64,000 nt of DNA from an uncultured Lewinella sp. (GTDB lineage Bacteria > Bacteroidota > Bacteroidia > Chitinophagales > Saprospiraceae). Where the stretch lies: the NCBI GenBank assembly GCA_913057785.1, contig CAJXPD010000002.1, positions 34,738 to 98,737 of the forward strand. Reading direction: 5' to 3'. The translations under genes and the position numbers were made by a program. The notes under the pieces were generated by a model. It saw nothing but the letters and a program-made list of their open reading frames with translations. It ran no database searches and had not been told where the DNA came from. Of this stretch, positions 44,489-54,045 are shown piece by piece (the first letter of the stretch is position 1; each line of letters begins with the position of its first letter).

Positions 44489-45934
44489 ATGACTTTTTAC
44501 TCCAAGCTACTCATCGTAGCACTATTATTCTGTACGATCGTTTCCTTATCTGCCAGCGATCTTACCCTCTCTAATCCCATTCTCTTCAAAGAGGAGGTAA
44601 ATGGAGAATCCCGTTTATATGCCCAAGTCACGGTAAGTTGGGATAATGCCTGGTACAACGAGAAGAACCACGATGCCGTATGGCTCTTCTTTAAGTTCCT
44701 AAGAAAAGATGCGTACGGATATGTCCATGCTCATTTCCTCCCCAAAACAGCTGAAGTTATCGAAAACTACAGCCCTCTTGTTGATGGCGTTAACATCAAA
44801 GAGCCCTCCGATCATACTGGCTTATTTATTTCTCCGAATCGATCGTTTAGAGGCTCCATAAAAGCAAAGATTCAAGTACAAATTGACCAAACAAAACTTG
44901 GCCGCTTTAATCCCCAGGCCGGAAAGCTCAAAGCCTATGGAATAGAAATGGTATATATCCCTTCCGGTTCTTTCACCCTGGGAGATCCTAGCGAACGGGC
45001 GAGACACTATTCCTCCTTTTTTACCTCAGACGAAAAGGGTGAGCCAGCAGGTCTATATAAGGTTGAATCCGAAGAAGCAACGATTCCGATCGGGGCAGAG
45101 AAAGGAAAACTATACTACCTATCTCAAAACCGATATCGTGGAGATCAACAAGGGGAATTAGGTCCCAACTATCCCAAAGGGTTTAAAGCCTTTTACGTCA
45201 TGAAATATGAGCCGACCCAAGGCCTTTATGCCGATTTCTTGAATAGCTTAGGTAAAACCCAAAGTCAGCTCCGCGCCAACTTTGGGGGCAAAGGATATTA
45301 TTCACATAGAGGCTCTATCTACATGGATGAAGACCATTATGCAGCTAAACACCCCAGTCGCCCCAATAACTTTATGGGGTGGGACGATGCCATGGCTTTA
45401 GCGGACTGGAGTGGCCTTCGTCCTATGACGGAACTGGAATTTACCAAAGCATGTCGCGGCCCTGAGTCTCCCCTTGCCACACAGTATCCTTGGGGAAGCG
45501 CTAGCAAAGCCAATGTAGATAGAATTGTGAACCTAGAAGATAATTTGGTGTTGCAAAATGGTTGGACCGAAGCACAAATACGAGACGAGAATCGAGAGAC
45601 TTTTGGCGCCTCTTACTACTGGGTAATGGATCTCGCTGGCAGTCTCTGGGAACGAGTGATCACCGTAGGTGATCCAATAGGAAGGGCTTTTCAGGGAAGT
45701 CATGGCGATGGACGTATTTCCTACTACGGTTATGCAACGAACGAAGACTGGCCGAAAGGAGATACCGAGCTTGGAGGCTTTGGTTACCGAGGTGGAGGCT
45801 ACTATACGCATGGGCAACCTTATAGTGAATTTAACCCCTACAGTCCTATTGCCTACCGGCCATATGGAGCTTGGGCAGGGGGAGATCGCACTGAATCCTA
45901 TGGCGGGCGATTTGCCCGAACTGCCGAGGAATAG
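44489..45934 (+). CDS. Secreted formylglycine-generating-enzyme-like (FGE/SUMF1) protein
   Basis: About 481 residues from ATG 44489, chosen because it gives a clean signal peptide (MTFYSKLLIVALLFCTIVSLSA); an in-frame ATG at 44453 would add 12 polar residues. A beta-rich N-terminal region (about 20-150) is followed by an FGE-sulfatase fold (about 155-480; MVYIPSGSFTLGD, YVMKYEPTQGLYADFLNSL, RPMTELEFTKACRG, WVMDLAGSLWERV, GGRFARTAEE). The catalytic cysteine pair of true FGE enzymes is not evident, so it may be a structural or binding version of the fold. Confidence 0.85.
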   Translation: MTFYSKLLIVALLFCTIVSLSASDLTLSNPILFKEEVNGESRLYAQVTVSWDNAWYNEKNHDAVWLFFKFLRKDAYGYVHAHFLPKTAEVIENYSPLVDGVNIKEPSDHTGLFISPNRSFRGSIKAKIQVQIDQTKLGRFNPQAGKLKAYGIEMVYIPSGSFTLGDPSERARHYSSFFTSDEKGEPAGLYKVESEEATIPIGAEKGKLYYLSQNRYRGDQQGELGPNYPKGFKAFYVMKYEPTQGLYADFLNSLGKTQSQLRANFGGKGYYSHRGSIYMDEDHYAAKHPSRPNNFMGWDDAMALADWSGLRPMTELEFTKACRGPESPLATQYPWGSASKANVDRIVNLEDNLVLQNGWTEAQIRDENRETFGASYYWVMDLAGSLWERVITVGDPIGRAFQGSHGDGRISYYGYATNEDWPKGDTELGGFGYRGGGYYTHGQPYSEFNPYSPIAYRPYGAWAGGDRTESYGGRFARTAEE

Positions 45935-45976
45935 CCGGCGGGATTGGTTATATCTGACATTTGCAATACTTAAAGC

Positions 45977-46006
45977 CTGGGCTATGATTCCCCTATCGTA
46001 TATTTG
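45977..46006 (+). promoter_or_regulatory. Candidate promoter of the sorbosone-dehydrogenase-like gene
   Basis: CTG (45977-45979), 19-nt spacer, TATATTTG (45999-46006), an exact -7 match. It puts the transcription start near 46010 and rules out the TTG codon at 46004 as a start. Confidence 0.5.
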
Positions 46007-46045
46007 ACGGTCAACTTTTATGTGGAAAATCAAAAACTAACTTAT

Positions 46046-47167
46046 ATGCGAGTTATCATTCTGCTATTGAGCATGGTCATGCTAGGAGTGGGAGAAAAAA
46101 GTACTACTGCGCCTGCTGTTGATCTGCCAATCGAGGATATCAAACTTCCTCCAGGTTTCAAGATAGAAGTCTACGCCTCAGGTGTGAGGAATGCCCGATC
46201 AATGGCCTTATCTCCTTCTGGAACACTCTATGTAGGTACGAGAAGATATGGACGTGTGTATGCCTTGAAAGACACGGATGGAGATTTCAAAGTAGATGAG
46301 CAATACACCCTAGCCAAGAACTTGAAGATGCCTAATGGTGTAGCCTTCCGCGATGGAGACCTCTATGTTGCTGAGGTAAGCCGTATTTCTAAATTTGAAG
46401 ACATTGAAAGCAAACTGGATGATCCCGGAGATCCTAAGGTTATCTATGATAAGTATCCTACCGAGACGCATCACGGCTGGAAATTCATAGACTTTGGTCC
46501 TGACGGGAAACTATATGTTCCAGTGGGTGCACCTTGTAATATCTGTGAAAAAGAGGACCCAGTATATGCCTCAATCACGCGGATCAATCCAGATGGAACC
46601 GGCTTTGAAGTCGTACAACATGGTGTAAGAAATACCGTGGGTTTTACCTGGCATCCTGAAACGCAAGATCTGTGGTTTACTGATAATGGGAGAGACTGGT
46701 TAGGAGATGAAATTCCGCATTGCGAATTAAACCATGCCCCGAAAGACGGTATGCACTTCGGATTCCCATACTGTCATCAAGGAGATCTTTCTGATCCAAA
46801 ATTCGGAGACAAATCTCCCTGCAGTGAGTATACTGCACCAGTACAAAAGATGGGACCACACGTTGCTCCGCTAGGACTGGAGTTTTATACCGGAGATATG
46901 TTTCCGGAAGAATATCGCAATCAGCTTTTTGTGGCTCAGCATGGTTCTTGGAACCGAGCCAAGAAAATTGGTTATCGCTTAATGCTAGTGAAATTGGACG
47001 GCAATAAGGCGGTGAGTTACGAACCTTTTGCGGAAGGATGGCTACCCGAGGGCAGTCAGAGTGAGTGGGGAAGACCTGTAGATGTAGAAATGATGCCTGA
47101 TGGATCGCTTTTGCTATCGGATGACTCCGCAGATGCTATCTACCGTATCTCTTATGAAGGGCAATAA
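46046..47167 (+). CDS. PQQ-dependent sugar dehydrogenase-like (L-sorbosone dehydrogenase family) protein
   Basis: About 373 residues from ATG 46046, with a signal peptide (MRVIILLLSMVMLGVG). The mature chain is a beta-propeller: LPPGFKIEVYASGVRNARSMALSPSGTLYVGTR, FRDGDLYVAEVSRISKFE, FGPDGKLYVPVGAPCNIC, RNTVGFTWHPETQDLWFTDNGRDWLGDE, FVAQHGSWNRAKKIGYRL. It is a periplasmic oxidoreductase-like protein; PQQ binding and sugar substrate are predicted from the family only. Confidence 0.9.
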   Translation: MRVIILLLSMVMLGVGEKSTTAPAVDLPIEDIKLPPGFKIEVYASGVRNARSMALSPSGTLYVGTRRYGRVYALKDTDGDFKVDEQYTLAKNLKMPNGVAFRDGDLYVAEVSRISKFEDIESKLDDPGDPKVIYDKYPTETHHGWKFIDFGPDGKLYVPVGAPCNICEKEDPVYASITRINPDGTGFEVVQHGVRNTVGFTWHPETQDLWFTDNGRDWLGDEIPHCELNHAPKDGMHFGFPYCHQGDLSDPKFGDKSPCSEYTAPVQKMGPHVAPLGLEFYTGDMFPEEYRNQLFVAQHGSWNRAKKIGYRLMLVKLDGNKAVSYEPFAEGWLPEGSQSEWGRPVDVEMMPDGSLLLSDDSADAIYRISYEGQ

Positions 47168-47189
47168 GCTCAAACTATTAAACTGATGA

Positions 47190-47224
47190 AGTCGGAGATG
47201 TCTTGTCAATTGACATCTCCGACT
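47190..47224. terminator. Bidirectional hairpin between convergent genes
   Basis: AGTCGGAGATGTC (47190-47202) pairs with GACATCTCCGACT (47212-47224), a perfect 13-bp stem with a 9-nt loop. No T run follows on either side, but the position between two converging genes fits a shared terminator. Confidence 0.65.
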
Positions 47225-47234
47225 CACGACCTTT

Positions 47235-49283
47235 CTACTTGACCACGACCAGCTGTTCGACCAAAGTCTTTTTCCCGCTTCTCGCCTCAATAAAGTAATT
47301 TCCAGCAGGTAAGGACCCCACTGTAATTTGACCATCCAAGACGGGCTGTTCCAGCACTCGCTGTCCCGCTAAATTGAAGACAGTCACCTGTTCCAATTCT
47401 AAGCCTTTCTCCGTTGAAAGATTAACAACATTTACGGCTGGATTAGGAAAAATACGCAAGTCATCGAAGTTTACCTGTACCGTGGTGTCACTACGTGAGA
47501 TTTCGGCCTGGATATCAATGCTAACAAAGGCAATGTTGCATAGGTTTTCGGCTGCCTTGTTACAGAGTTCATATTCAAATTCTACCAATCCTACAAAATC
47601 CTCATTAGGAACAAACTTAAGCTTGCCTCCCTCCAGCAGCTCAACTTGTCCACTCTCAGGTCGGCTAAGCAGTTTCAATTCCCAATCTGCTGTACCATTC
47701 ATCTGATCATTTGCAATCAGATTAATCTCATAATCGTCCTTCAACTTGCTGAAGGTCCAATGATCATCGTAGGGTAAAGGTGCCAGGGCTATCGGCCCTT
47801 CTAGTTTATCCGATTGCAGGATAAATACGCCCGATTTAAAAATTAGCCCTGGCAGCGCATCGTTAGTTATCTCACAATAGTATGTCGCTTGATCTTCCAC
47901 CAAGGAGAGCCGAGCGGTCAAGGTATTTTCTCCTTCCAGCACTTTAAACTCGGTTCCATTTTTAAACCAGGTGTAAGTATTGGATTCTAATTCTCGGTCC
48001 GAACCAGCTGAGATGCGAACCTCTTTACCTTGTGCCAGCTGAATGACTGAATCTTGGCGTTCGTTCAATTGCTTTTCATAAGAGTCCAGCCCCTGAAGCC
48101 ATTTTTGGTTCGGTACTAAATCGGAAAAATCAAAGGCATTCTCTTGGAAGGCACATTGATTCAATTGTGGCAAATTGCGAAGGACTGGACATTCGCTCAG
48201 TTGGTTACCAGCCAACAAAAGTGAGCGGAGCTGATGCTTTCCAGACAAATCTGGAATGGCACCAGTTAATCGATTATCTGCAAGGTTTATCTCTATGAGG
48301 TGACTCATTGCCGCTAAGTCAGGAATACTCCCTTCTAGCTCATTATCGGCCAAGACTAAGGATCGCAACTGCACCAAACCATCCAAAGCTGGTATTTTCC
48401 CAGAGAGCTTGTTATCTCCCAAATTCAAATGCGTAATCTGCCCTAACATATGCAGATCAGGAATCTCTCCTTCAAATTGATTACCAAAACCAATGAAGCG
48501 TTGAAGGTTGGGCATTCCGTTTAAGAGCGGTAAAGAACCCGTTAATTGGTTGCCCTGCACATAGAGTCTTTTCAACAAGTGTGAATGCTTGAAAAGTGGT
48601 AAAATCCCGCTGAGCTTATTATTAGAAATATATAAGTTCTGCATGCTGCTGAGATGAGCGAAGGCTGGAATGCTTCCCGTTAGCTTGTTGTAGTCCAACT
48701 CTAGTGAGACTAATCTTGTGAAATTGGCGAAGTCCGGGATAGTATCTGTAAAGCGATTACAAGAAAGCTGAAGGGTAAGTAAGAAGGGCATTTTAGTGAA
48801 ATTGGGAATTTGCCCATGAAGTTGATTACCTGACAAGAAAAGATGTTCCAAATAAGGTAGATTCAAGTCAACCATCTCACCCTTAATCCGGTTTCCCCGA
48901 CGTTTCGTCGGACTGCAATCTGGCTCCCCATCAAGATCCAAGCACATTACTCGCCCGTAGGGGTTTAAGGTCACTCCAAACCAGTTATCCATACTTTGGC
49001 TGAAGTCCCACTTTTCAATCCATTGGGAGCCCTTGGTCTTTTCGTAAAAGTCCAGCAAGGCCAGGGAGTCTGCTGCCCGGGTGCCGATGGCTTTGCGTCC
49101 TTGAGACATCTCCCCCTCTGGAGATGTACTACTAATCAATCCGAGAGCCAGTACCAAACTGAACAACAATCCCAATCTTACGTACTGACAGGACCAACAA
49201 AGGTCAGCAGCTTTCTTTAGGTGCTTACCAACACTACGATTTGTCTCTTGGGGATGACTACGCGCGACACTTGTTCCTCTCAT
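47235..49283 (-). CDS. Surface leucine-rich-repeat protein with Ig-like module and T9SS sorting domain
   Basis: A 682-residue protein with a membrane-type signal at about 35-55 after a long basic leader. An LRR-N-type region (about 72-135) is followed by eleven plant-type 23-residue leucine-rich repeats (about 135-380; consensus LxxLxLxxNxLxGxIP). Then come an Ig-like domain (about 400-490; NTYTWFKNGTEF, ATYYCEITND), a cadherin-like tandem region (about 510-600; GTADWELKLLSRPESGQV, NEDFVGLVEFEYELCN) and a T9SS type A sorting domain (IFPNPAVNVVNLS to the end). It is probably exported by T9SS and attached to the cell surface, where the LRRs could serve in adhesion. Confidence 0.93.
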   Translation of the reverse strand: MRGTSVARSHPQETNRSVGKHLKKAADLCWSCQYVRLGLLFSLVLALGLISSTSPEGEMSQGRKAIGTRAADSLALLDFYEKTKGSQWIEKWDFSQSMDNWFGVTLNPYGRVMCLDLDGEPDCSPTKRRGNRIKGEMVDLNLPYLEHLFLSGNQLHGQIPNFTKMPFLLTLQLSCNRFTDTIPDFANFTRLVSLELDYNKLTGSIPAFAHLSSMQNLYISNNKLSGILPLFKHSHLLKRLYVQGNQLTGSLPLLNGMPNLQRFIGFGNQFEGEIPDLHMLGQITHLNLGDNKLSGKIPALDGLVQLRSLVLADNELEGSIPDLAAMSHLIEINLADNRLTGAIPDLSGKHQLRSLLLAGNQLSECPVLRNLPQLNQCAFQENAFDFSDLVPNQKWLQGLDSYEKQLNERQDSVIQLAQGKEVRISAGSDRELESNTYTWFKNGTEFKVLEGENTLTARLSLVEDQATYYCEITNDALPGLIFKSGVFILQSDKLEGPIALAPLPYDDHWTFSKLKDDYEINLIANDQMNGTADWELKLLSRPESGQVELLEGGKLKFVPNEDFVGLVEFEYELCNKAAENLCNIAFVSIDIQAEISRSDTTVQVNFDDLRIFPNPAVNVVNLSTEKGLELEQVTVFNLAGQRVLEQPVLDGQITVGSLPAGNYFIEARSGKKTLVEQLVVVK

Positions 49284-49764
49284 AACTTTAGGTTTTTACA
49301 CAGTTCTTCTTCACACACGCGATAAGTTATCCCAAAGTGGCCTTTGCCGCTGGCATTTTCGGGAAATGACCGAAATCCTTCGGAAAATGGTAATAATCCC
49401 ACTTTTTTCCATTTCCGGTCTCATTCTACTGAAGATTGCGTTCCATTCCCAAAACGAGAAAAAAATCTCAATTTGAAGCAAAAAAAGAGTGATCACTATA
49501 CCCAAATAACTGAAAATCAATTTTTTACAAAAAAGGCACAAGTTTAGACATATTTCAATCGTCCTCCGCGGGATATCAAAGAGCATCACTATGATGATGC
49601 TAGCGATACCAACTGTTCTCCTTCACATGATTGGCACTATGACACGGGCTTAAAGAATTAAGACCCTATGACTTTTCCCAGGTTTGTGTAGACGATTTGC
49701 AGGGTAGTAAACCTGGGATTAGTGCCATTTTACACGGTCTCTCTTTCACCCAAATAACAAACCT
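49284..49764. other. 481-bp intergenic region with a long inverted repeat
   Basis: No credible gene; frames here lack family features. It is AT-rich with scattered CATTT/AAATG motifs (49355-49420). The main signal is a perfect 9-bp inverted repeat CCCAGGTTT/AAACCTGGG (49677-49685 and 49709-49717, 23-nt spacer), 48 bp before the glycosyltransferase start, possibly an operator or mRNA hairpin. Confidence 0.5.
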
Positions 49765-50901
49765 ATGACACGACTCCTCTTTATTTATCCCTTGCGGGGT
49801 AAGACTCCGCTGAGTTTTCGTTATGCAGAAACAGCGAGAAGACTATATAATGAGAAGGTGGATGTTCGCTTGCTCACCGTGGGGAAAGACATTTCTCTCC
49901 CATCCATTCTGGAAAGAGTTCCACGCCAGCATATTTCTTCTAGTGAGATTGAAAGCCGTAGTTTTCAGCATCTGCGGCTACAGTCAAAGATCTGGGAGTA
50001 TTTGTTGTCCATTCCAAAAGATGGCTTAAGTATCTTCATGAATGGTATAGACTTCCCTGTAGTCTTTTGGGCCTGTCGAAAACTCGGTTTGCCGTTGATC
50101 GCGCAATATCCTGAAACGAGTAATTACTCCGTCTTATATCGAAAAATGCTTGGATGGCTTGGAAAATCAACAAAAACAGCATTGTTGTATGAAAGTCAAA
50201 GGTATGCTAACAGTTACCAGATCGGAGGGTTTAGTCAACATATCATTCCGATGCCTCTGCCCGCTTATTTCCTGAAGGCTGCGCAGCAACATAGAGAAAT
50301 GTCTCAACCAAAGGGGAATTCATGGTTTTCGGTAATTATAGGTTGTAGAGAAGCTTCTAGCAAGACATTGCAATCTATTCGTTCGATTGCGAATCAATGC
50401 GAACATATCAGATTTCAGTGCTGGTTTTTCAACAAGGAAGATTTGTCTAGAGGTTCAAGGGCCTTGGAGTCCATGGCTAATGTAAGTTGTGTTCGCCCAA
50501 AGGAGAGCGTTTCCTTGTACAGAATGTCAAAATTATACATCGAGATAGAGGAGTCGAAAGCAAAACCAAGTGAAAGCCATCACCTCCACCATATTCGTGA
50601 ATCCATGGAATTTGGCTTGCCAGTATTTCTGATGAGAAATGGTCTAGGAACTGAGTGGATTACTCCCGGCGTAAATGGTTATGTATTGGAAAGCGGTCAG
50701 CTAGTCGAAATGGCGAACAAGATTCGACTATTAGCGCACAGCAGCTTTTTATATGATCGCTTATCCAGTAATGCCTCGAAAATGGCGCAACAATGGCATC
50801 CGCCAAAGGTGTGTAAGGCCTTATCAGATCTCCTTCTTGCAGGTAGAAGAAAATGTACTTACATAAGCGGACTAAATCACCCCACTAACTTCACTACATA
50901 A
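49765..50901 (+). CDS. Glycosyltransferase-like protein (GT4-type fold)
   Basis: A 378-residue protein with two Rossmann-like halves. The second half has [51 protein letters not shown] and a following helix, close to the donor-sugar region of GT4-family glycosyltransferases ([14 protein letters not shown]). The N-terminal half resembles the acceptor domain ([25 protein letters not shown]). Substrates unknown. The last 8 bp overlap the 3' end of the convergent aminotransferase gene. Confidence 0.8.
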   Translation: MTRLLFIYPLRGKTPLSFRYAETARRLYNEKVDVRLLTVGKDISLPSILERVPRQHISSSEIESRSFQHLRLQSKIWEYLLSIPKDGLSIFMNGIDFPVVFWACRKLGLPLIAQYPETSNYSVLYRKMLGWLGKSTKTALLYESQRYANSYQIGGFSQHIIPMPLPAYFLKAAQQHREMSQPKGNSWFSVIIGCREASSKTLQSIRSIANQCEHIRFQCWFFNKEDLSRGSRALESMANVSCVRPKESVSLYRMSKLYIEIEESKAKPSESHHLHHIRESMEFGLPVFLMRNGLGTEWITPGVNGYVLESGQLVEMANKIRLLAHSSFLYDRLSSNASKMAQQWHPPKVCKALSDLLLAGRRKCTYISGLNHPTNFTT

Positions 50902-52006
50902 GGTCTCTCAGGGCAGACAATAAGACATTCACATGATTTGGCGTGCTACTTTCCCCCATCAATCCCACGCGCCAAATTTTGCCTGCAAACTTCCCTAGAC
51001 CACCGCCCACTTCAATATTATATTCTTCTAAAAGTCGTTTTCTAATTGCTCCCTCATCTACACCTGCTGGCACTTTCACGGCATTGAGCATCGGCAGTCG
51101 ATAAGCTTCGTCGACTAAAAACTCAAAGCCCAATGATTCTAGTCCTTTCTTCAGCAGTTCATGGTTGCGTTTATGCCTGGCAAACCGATTTTCTAATCCC
51201 TCTTCCAATACCAATCGATACGCCTCACGTAAGGCGTACATAGCAGAAACAGGGGCAGTATGATGATAAGCTCGCTTGGCGCCAGCCCAATAGTTCTTAA
51301 CCAAACTAAGATCCAAGAACCAGCTCTGCACCTTGGTTTTGCGATTGTCCAAAACCGCTAGTGCTCGATCACTGAATGAAACCGGAGATAAACCTGGAGG
51401 AGCACTTAAACATTTTTGTGTACCAGAATAGATCGCATCAATTCCCCATTCATCAACGCGCAAATCCGCTCCACAGTAAGAAGTTACGGCATCTACCACC
51501 AGTAAAGCACCAGCCTCATGTACCATCTCACTGATTTCTTCCAACGGCTGTAAAACGCCTGTGGAAGTTTCTGCGTGTACAATGGCTACCAATTTCGGCT
51601 TGGTCTTCGCCAGCGCTTCTTTCACCTGCTGGGGATCGATAGGCTCTCCCCAAGGCGCCTCCACTTTCGTAACCGTAGCGCCACATCGCTCCGCAATATC
51701 CGTCATTCTACCACCGAACACGCCATGAATACAGATGACCGCTTCATCTCCTGGTTCGAGGAGATTCACCAAGCAAGTTTCCATTCCAGCACTTCCAGGG
51801 GCAGAAACCACGAAAGTCAGGTGATTTTGCGTTTGGAAGGTAGCTTGTACCATTGTCTTGATCTCATCCATGATCGTCACAAACTCAGGATCTAAATGTC
51901 CGACCAGGGGAGTAGCCATGGCCTTTAAGACCCTGGGATGTACATCGCTTGGGCCAGGCCCCATCAAGATTCGGTTGCTGGTATTTAATTCTCCTACAGT
52001 TGACAT
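50894..52006 (-). CDS. Class V aminotransferase (alanine-glyoxylate / serine-pyruvate type)
   Basis: A 370-residue PLP enzyme. It has [31 protein letters not shown], the start typical of AGXT-type enzymes, [28 protein letters not shown] with the PLP-binding Asp, and the Schiff-base Lys in [12 protein letters not shown]. It probably transfers amino groups from serine or alanine to glyoxylate or another oxo acid. It is monocistronic with 151 bp of upstream sequence. Confidence 0.93.
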   Translation of the reverse strand: MSTVGELNTSNRILMGPGPSDVHPRVLKAMATPLVGHLDPEFVTIMDEIKTMVQATFQTQNHLTFVVSAPGSAGMETCLVNLLEPGDEAVICIHGVFGGRMTDIAERCGATVTKVEAPWGEPIDPQQVKEALAKTKPKLVAIVHAETSTGVLQPLEEISEMVHEAGALLVVDAVTSYCGADLRVDEWGIDAIYSGTQKCLSAPPGLSPVSFSDRALAVLDNRKTKVQSWFLDLSLVKNYWAGAKRAYHHTAPVSAMYALREAYRLVLEEGLENRFARHKRNHELLKKGLESLGFEFLVDEAYRLPMLNAVKVPAGVDEGAIRKRLLEEYNIEVGGGLGKFAGKIWRVGLMGESSTPNHVNVLLSALRDLM

Positions 52007-52157
52007 GGTACTTGCTTTATAAAGGTTGATTTAATCGCAGACAAGACCGTTTCAGGAATAGTGCTCTTGCCTATCCAACAAAAATAGAGAAACAAAGAAG
52101 AAAGAAAAAGCAGGAAGGAAAATTCAGGGCTTTGCTCGGCCCTAGGTTTATGATCTG

Positions 52158-53240
52158 CTAAAAAAGTCGATCAATGTCTTTCTTTAGAATCGCTGATTGA
52201 GCCATCACTCCCAGCCCTTTTACCACATGATTCAACTTGGCAAAACGTGGGTCTTGAGTATAACCATGCTTATAGCGATAGTAGATCTGCTGCACGATCA
52301 CGGCGATCTTAAAAAGACCATAAACATAGTAGAATACGACATCGCTTAGATCCCTGCCACTCTTTTCCGCATAGAGTCGAACGACCTCAGATCGATCGGG
52401 ATTCCCCGGAAGAATAGTAGGACTCAATGCTAAAGCATGCAGCCAATCTGGATCATCGCCGGTTACCCAATATCCTAAGCTAGTTCCAAAATCCATCAGG
52501 GGATCTCCAATAGTGGACATCTCCCAGTCCAAAACGGCTATGATCTGGGTCCAATCTGAGGAATCCAGCACTACATTATCGTATTTAAAATCATTATGTA
52601 TGAGAGCGGTTCCCGATTCCCCAGGCTGATTATCCGCTAACCAACTCGCTACCTTTTCAATCTCCGCAATCTCATCTGTTTTGGATTTAAAGTAACGTTT
52701 TGTCCATCCACTCACTTGTCGCTCCACGTACCCCTCTGGCCTGCCTAAATCCCCCAGACCAACAGCCTGATAGTCCACAGCATGCAAATCGGCAAAGGTA
52801 TCGATGAGCGAAACGGCTACTTCTTTCATAATCTCAGGAGCCGGAGCCATTTCTTTAGGCATCTTTGGCCGTAGGATAACGCCTTGTACTCTTTCCATGA
52901 CGTAGAACGGGGCACCGATTACACTTTCATCTTCTGTATATAATAGCGGTTTGGGTGCCTTATCGTAGGAAGAGGATAAAGCATTCAATATTTTGAATTC
53001 TCGCCCCATGTCATGGGCTGACTTAATCTTGGCCCCAAAGGGTGGGCGACGTAACACAAAACCCGTATCACCTAGTCTGATTAGATACGTCAAATTTGAA
53101 AACCCTCCAGGGAATTGCTCTATACTGAGTTCGGCACCTGGCATATTCAACTGCTCCTGAAGGAAAGGCTCCAATTTTTCAACATCTAATTCTTCTCCTT
53201 TCCTCACGGCTTTTGCCTGATCATTCCAATTGTTTGACAT
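52158..53240 (-). CDS. Aminoglycoside-phosphotransferase-like kinase (ACAD10/11-type)
   Basis: A 360-residue kinase-fold protein related to the N-terminal domain of ACAD10/11: FPGGFSNLTYLIRLGDTGFVLRRPPFG, catalytic loop LIHNDFKYDNVVLD and metal-binding DWEMSTIGDPLMDFG. Proteins of this type are found beside acyl-CoA metabolism genes; a role in phosphorylating hydroxyacyl-CoA has been proposed for relatives. Here it follows a histidine phosphatase and a thiolase on the same strand, which fits lipid or hydroxy-acid breakdown (inference). Confidence 0.88.
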   Translation of the reverse strand: MSNNWNDQAKAVRKGEELDVEKLEPFLQEQLNMPGAELSIEQFPGGFSNLTYLIRLGDTGFVLRRPPFGAKIKSAHDMGREFKILNALSSSYDKAPKPLLYTEDESVIGAPFYVMERVQGVILRPKMPKEMAPAPEIMKEVAVSLIDTFADLHAVDYQAVGLGDLGRPEGYVERQVSGWTKRYFKSKTDEIAEIEKVASWLADNQPGESGTALIHNDFKYDNVVLDSSDWTQIIAVLDWEMSTIGDPLMDFGTSLGYWVTGDDPDWLHALALSPTILPGNPDRSEVVRLYAEKSGRDLSDVVFYYVYGLFKIAVIVQQIYYRYKHGYTQDPRFAKLNHVVKGLGVMAQSAILKKDIDRLF

Positions 53241-53277
53241 AATACGTTGTTAAAGGACGTTAGCTTGCCATTTAAAT

Positions 53278-53997
53278 CTAGACAAAAGTGATCATCTCTC
53301 CCTCTAGGTGCGGCAATTCATTAAAGGATTTTAAAGTTAGTCGATCTTCCGAAAAAAGGAAGGTGGACATGGCCGTATTTTGTACAATGCCATTGAGTTC
53401 CATGATTTTTTCATCCGCCTCCAGTTTCAGTGCATAGCCGACCGCTGCGGACATGGTTCCGCCCGATGTAAAAGCAGCCACCTTCACACCTTTACCATTT
53501 TCGCTAACCATCTGCTTCATGGCTGAATTTACTTGTGCTCGAAAATCAGCCCAGGGAGCCAGGCCGTGCTCTCGAACATCCAGCTCTCCCTTTGCCCAAA
53601 GGGCCATTACGTGATTGAAAATCAGGAGTTGATATTTTCTGGCCTTATCGGGTTGTTCTTCTGCTTCGCGCTTCCATTGCTGAAGCACCTCAAACCTATC
53701 CACTAGAACGGGCAACAAACTGGCCATCACCTCCATCCCCTTATGCTCATCTAGGGTTTCTAATAGGACAGGCTCTGGCCAAGGAAGCTGGCGTTCCAAG
53801 AAAATCTCCTTGACCCCCTCCGCTGTCTGCCAATGCCGCTTCAGCGGGCCAATATATATCTTATCAAAACGCATTCCTTTATCCGCCAAATAACTCCCAA
53901 GTACACGCGATTGCTTCTCTCCCAAGGGAGAAAGTTGATCATAATTAGCCTTCATAAAGGAGGCTTGAGCATGGCGTATCATGGTTAATGTACTCAT
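53278..53997 (-). CDS. Histidine phosphatase family protein
   Basis: A 239-residue phosphatase of the phosphoglycerate-mutase-like superfamily with the RHA motif at 8-10 (MIRHAQASF; the usual RHG is RHA here) and a second core segment LGLEADEKIMELNGIVQNTAMS. The fold is otherwise normal (GEKQSRVLGSYLADKG, PLKRHWQTAE with second catalytic histidine). Substrate unknown. It lies between the thiolase gene (48 bp) and the kinase-like gene (37 bp), in an operon-like arrangement. Confidence 0.88.
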   Translation of the reverse strand: MSTLTMIRHAQASFMKANYDQLSPLGEKQSRVLGSYLADKGMRFDKIYIGPLKRHWQTAEGVKEIFLERQLPWPEPVLLETLDEHKGMEVMASLLPVLVDRFEVLQQWKREAEEQPDKARKYQLLIFNHVMALWAKGELDVREHGLAPWADFRAQVNSAMKQMVSENGKGVKVAAFTSGGTMSAAVGYALKLEADEKIMELNGIVQNTAMSTFLFSEDRLTLKSFNELPHLEGEMITFV

Positions 53998-54045
53998 GAA
54001 AATTGGTGTTTATTCAGCGAACAAAGGAACTTGAGTCGTTTATTT

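Noticed and set aside
49311..49589. Short frames on both strands in the region upstream of the glycosyltransferase
   Set aside because: Low-complexity, phenylalanine-rich or basic translations without domain or signal; no supporting start signals.
49621..49660. Sigma-54 promoter (TTGGCAC) that could be an NtrC target
   Set aside because: The -12 element TTGC is missing at the required distance.
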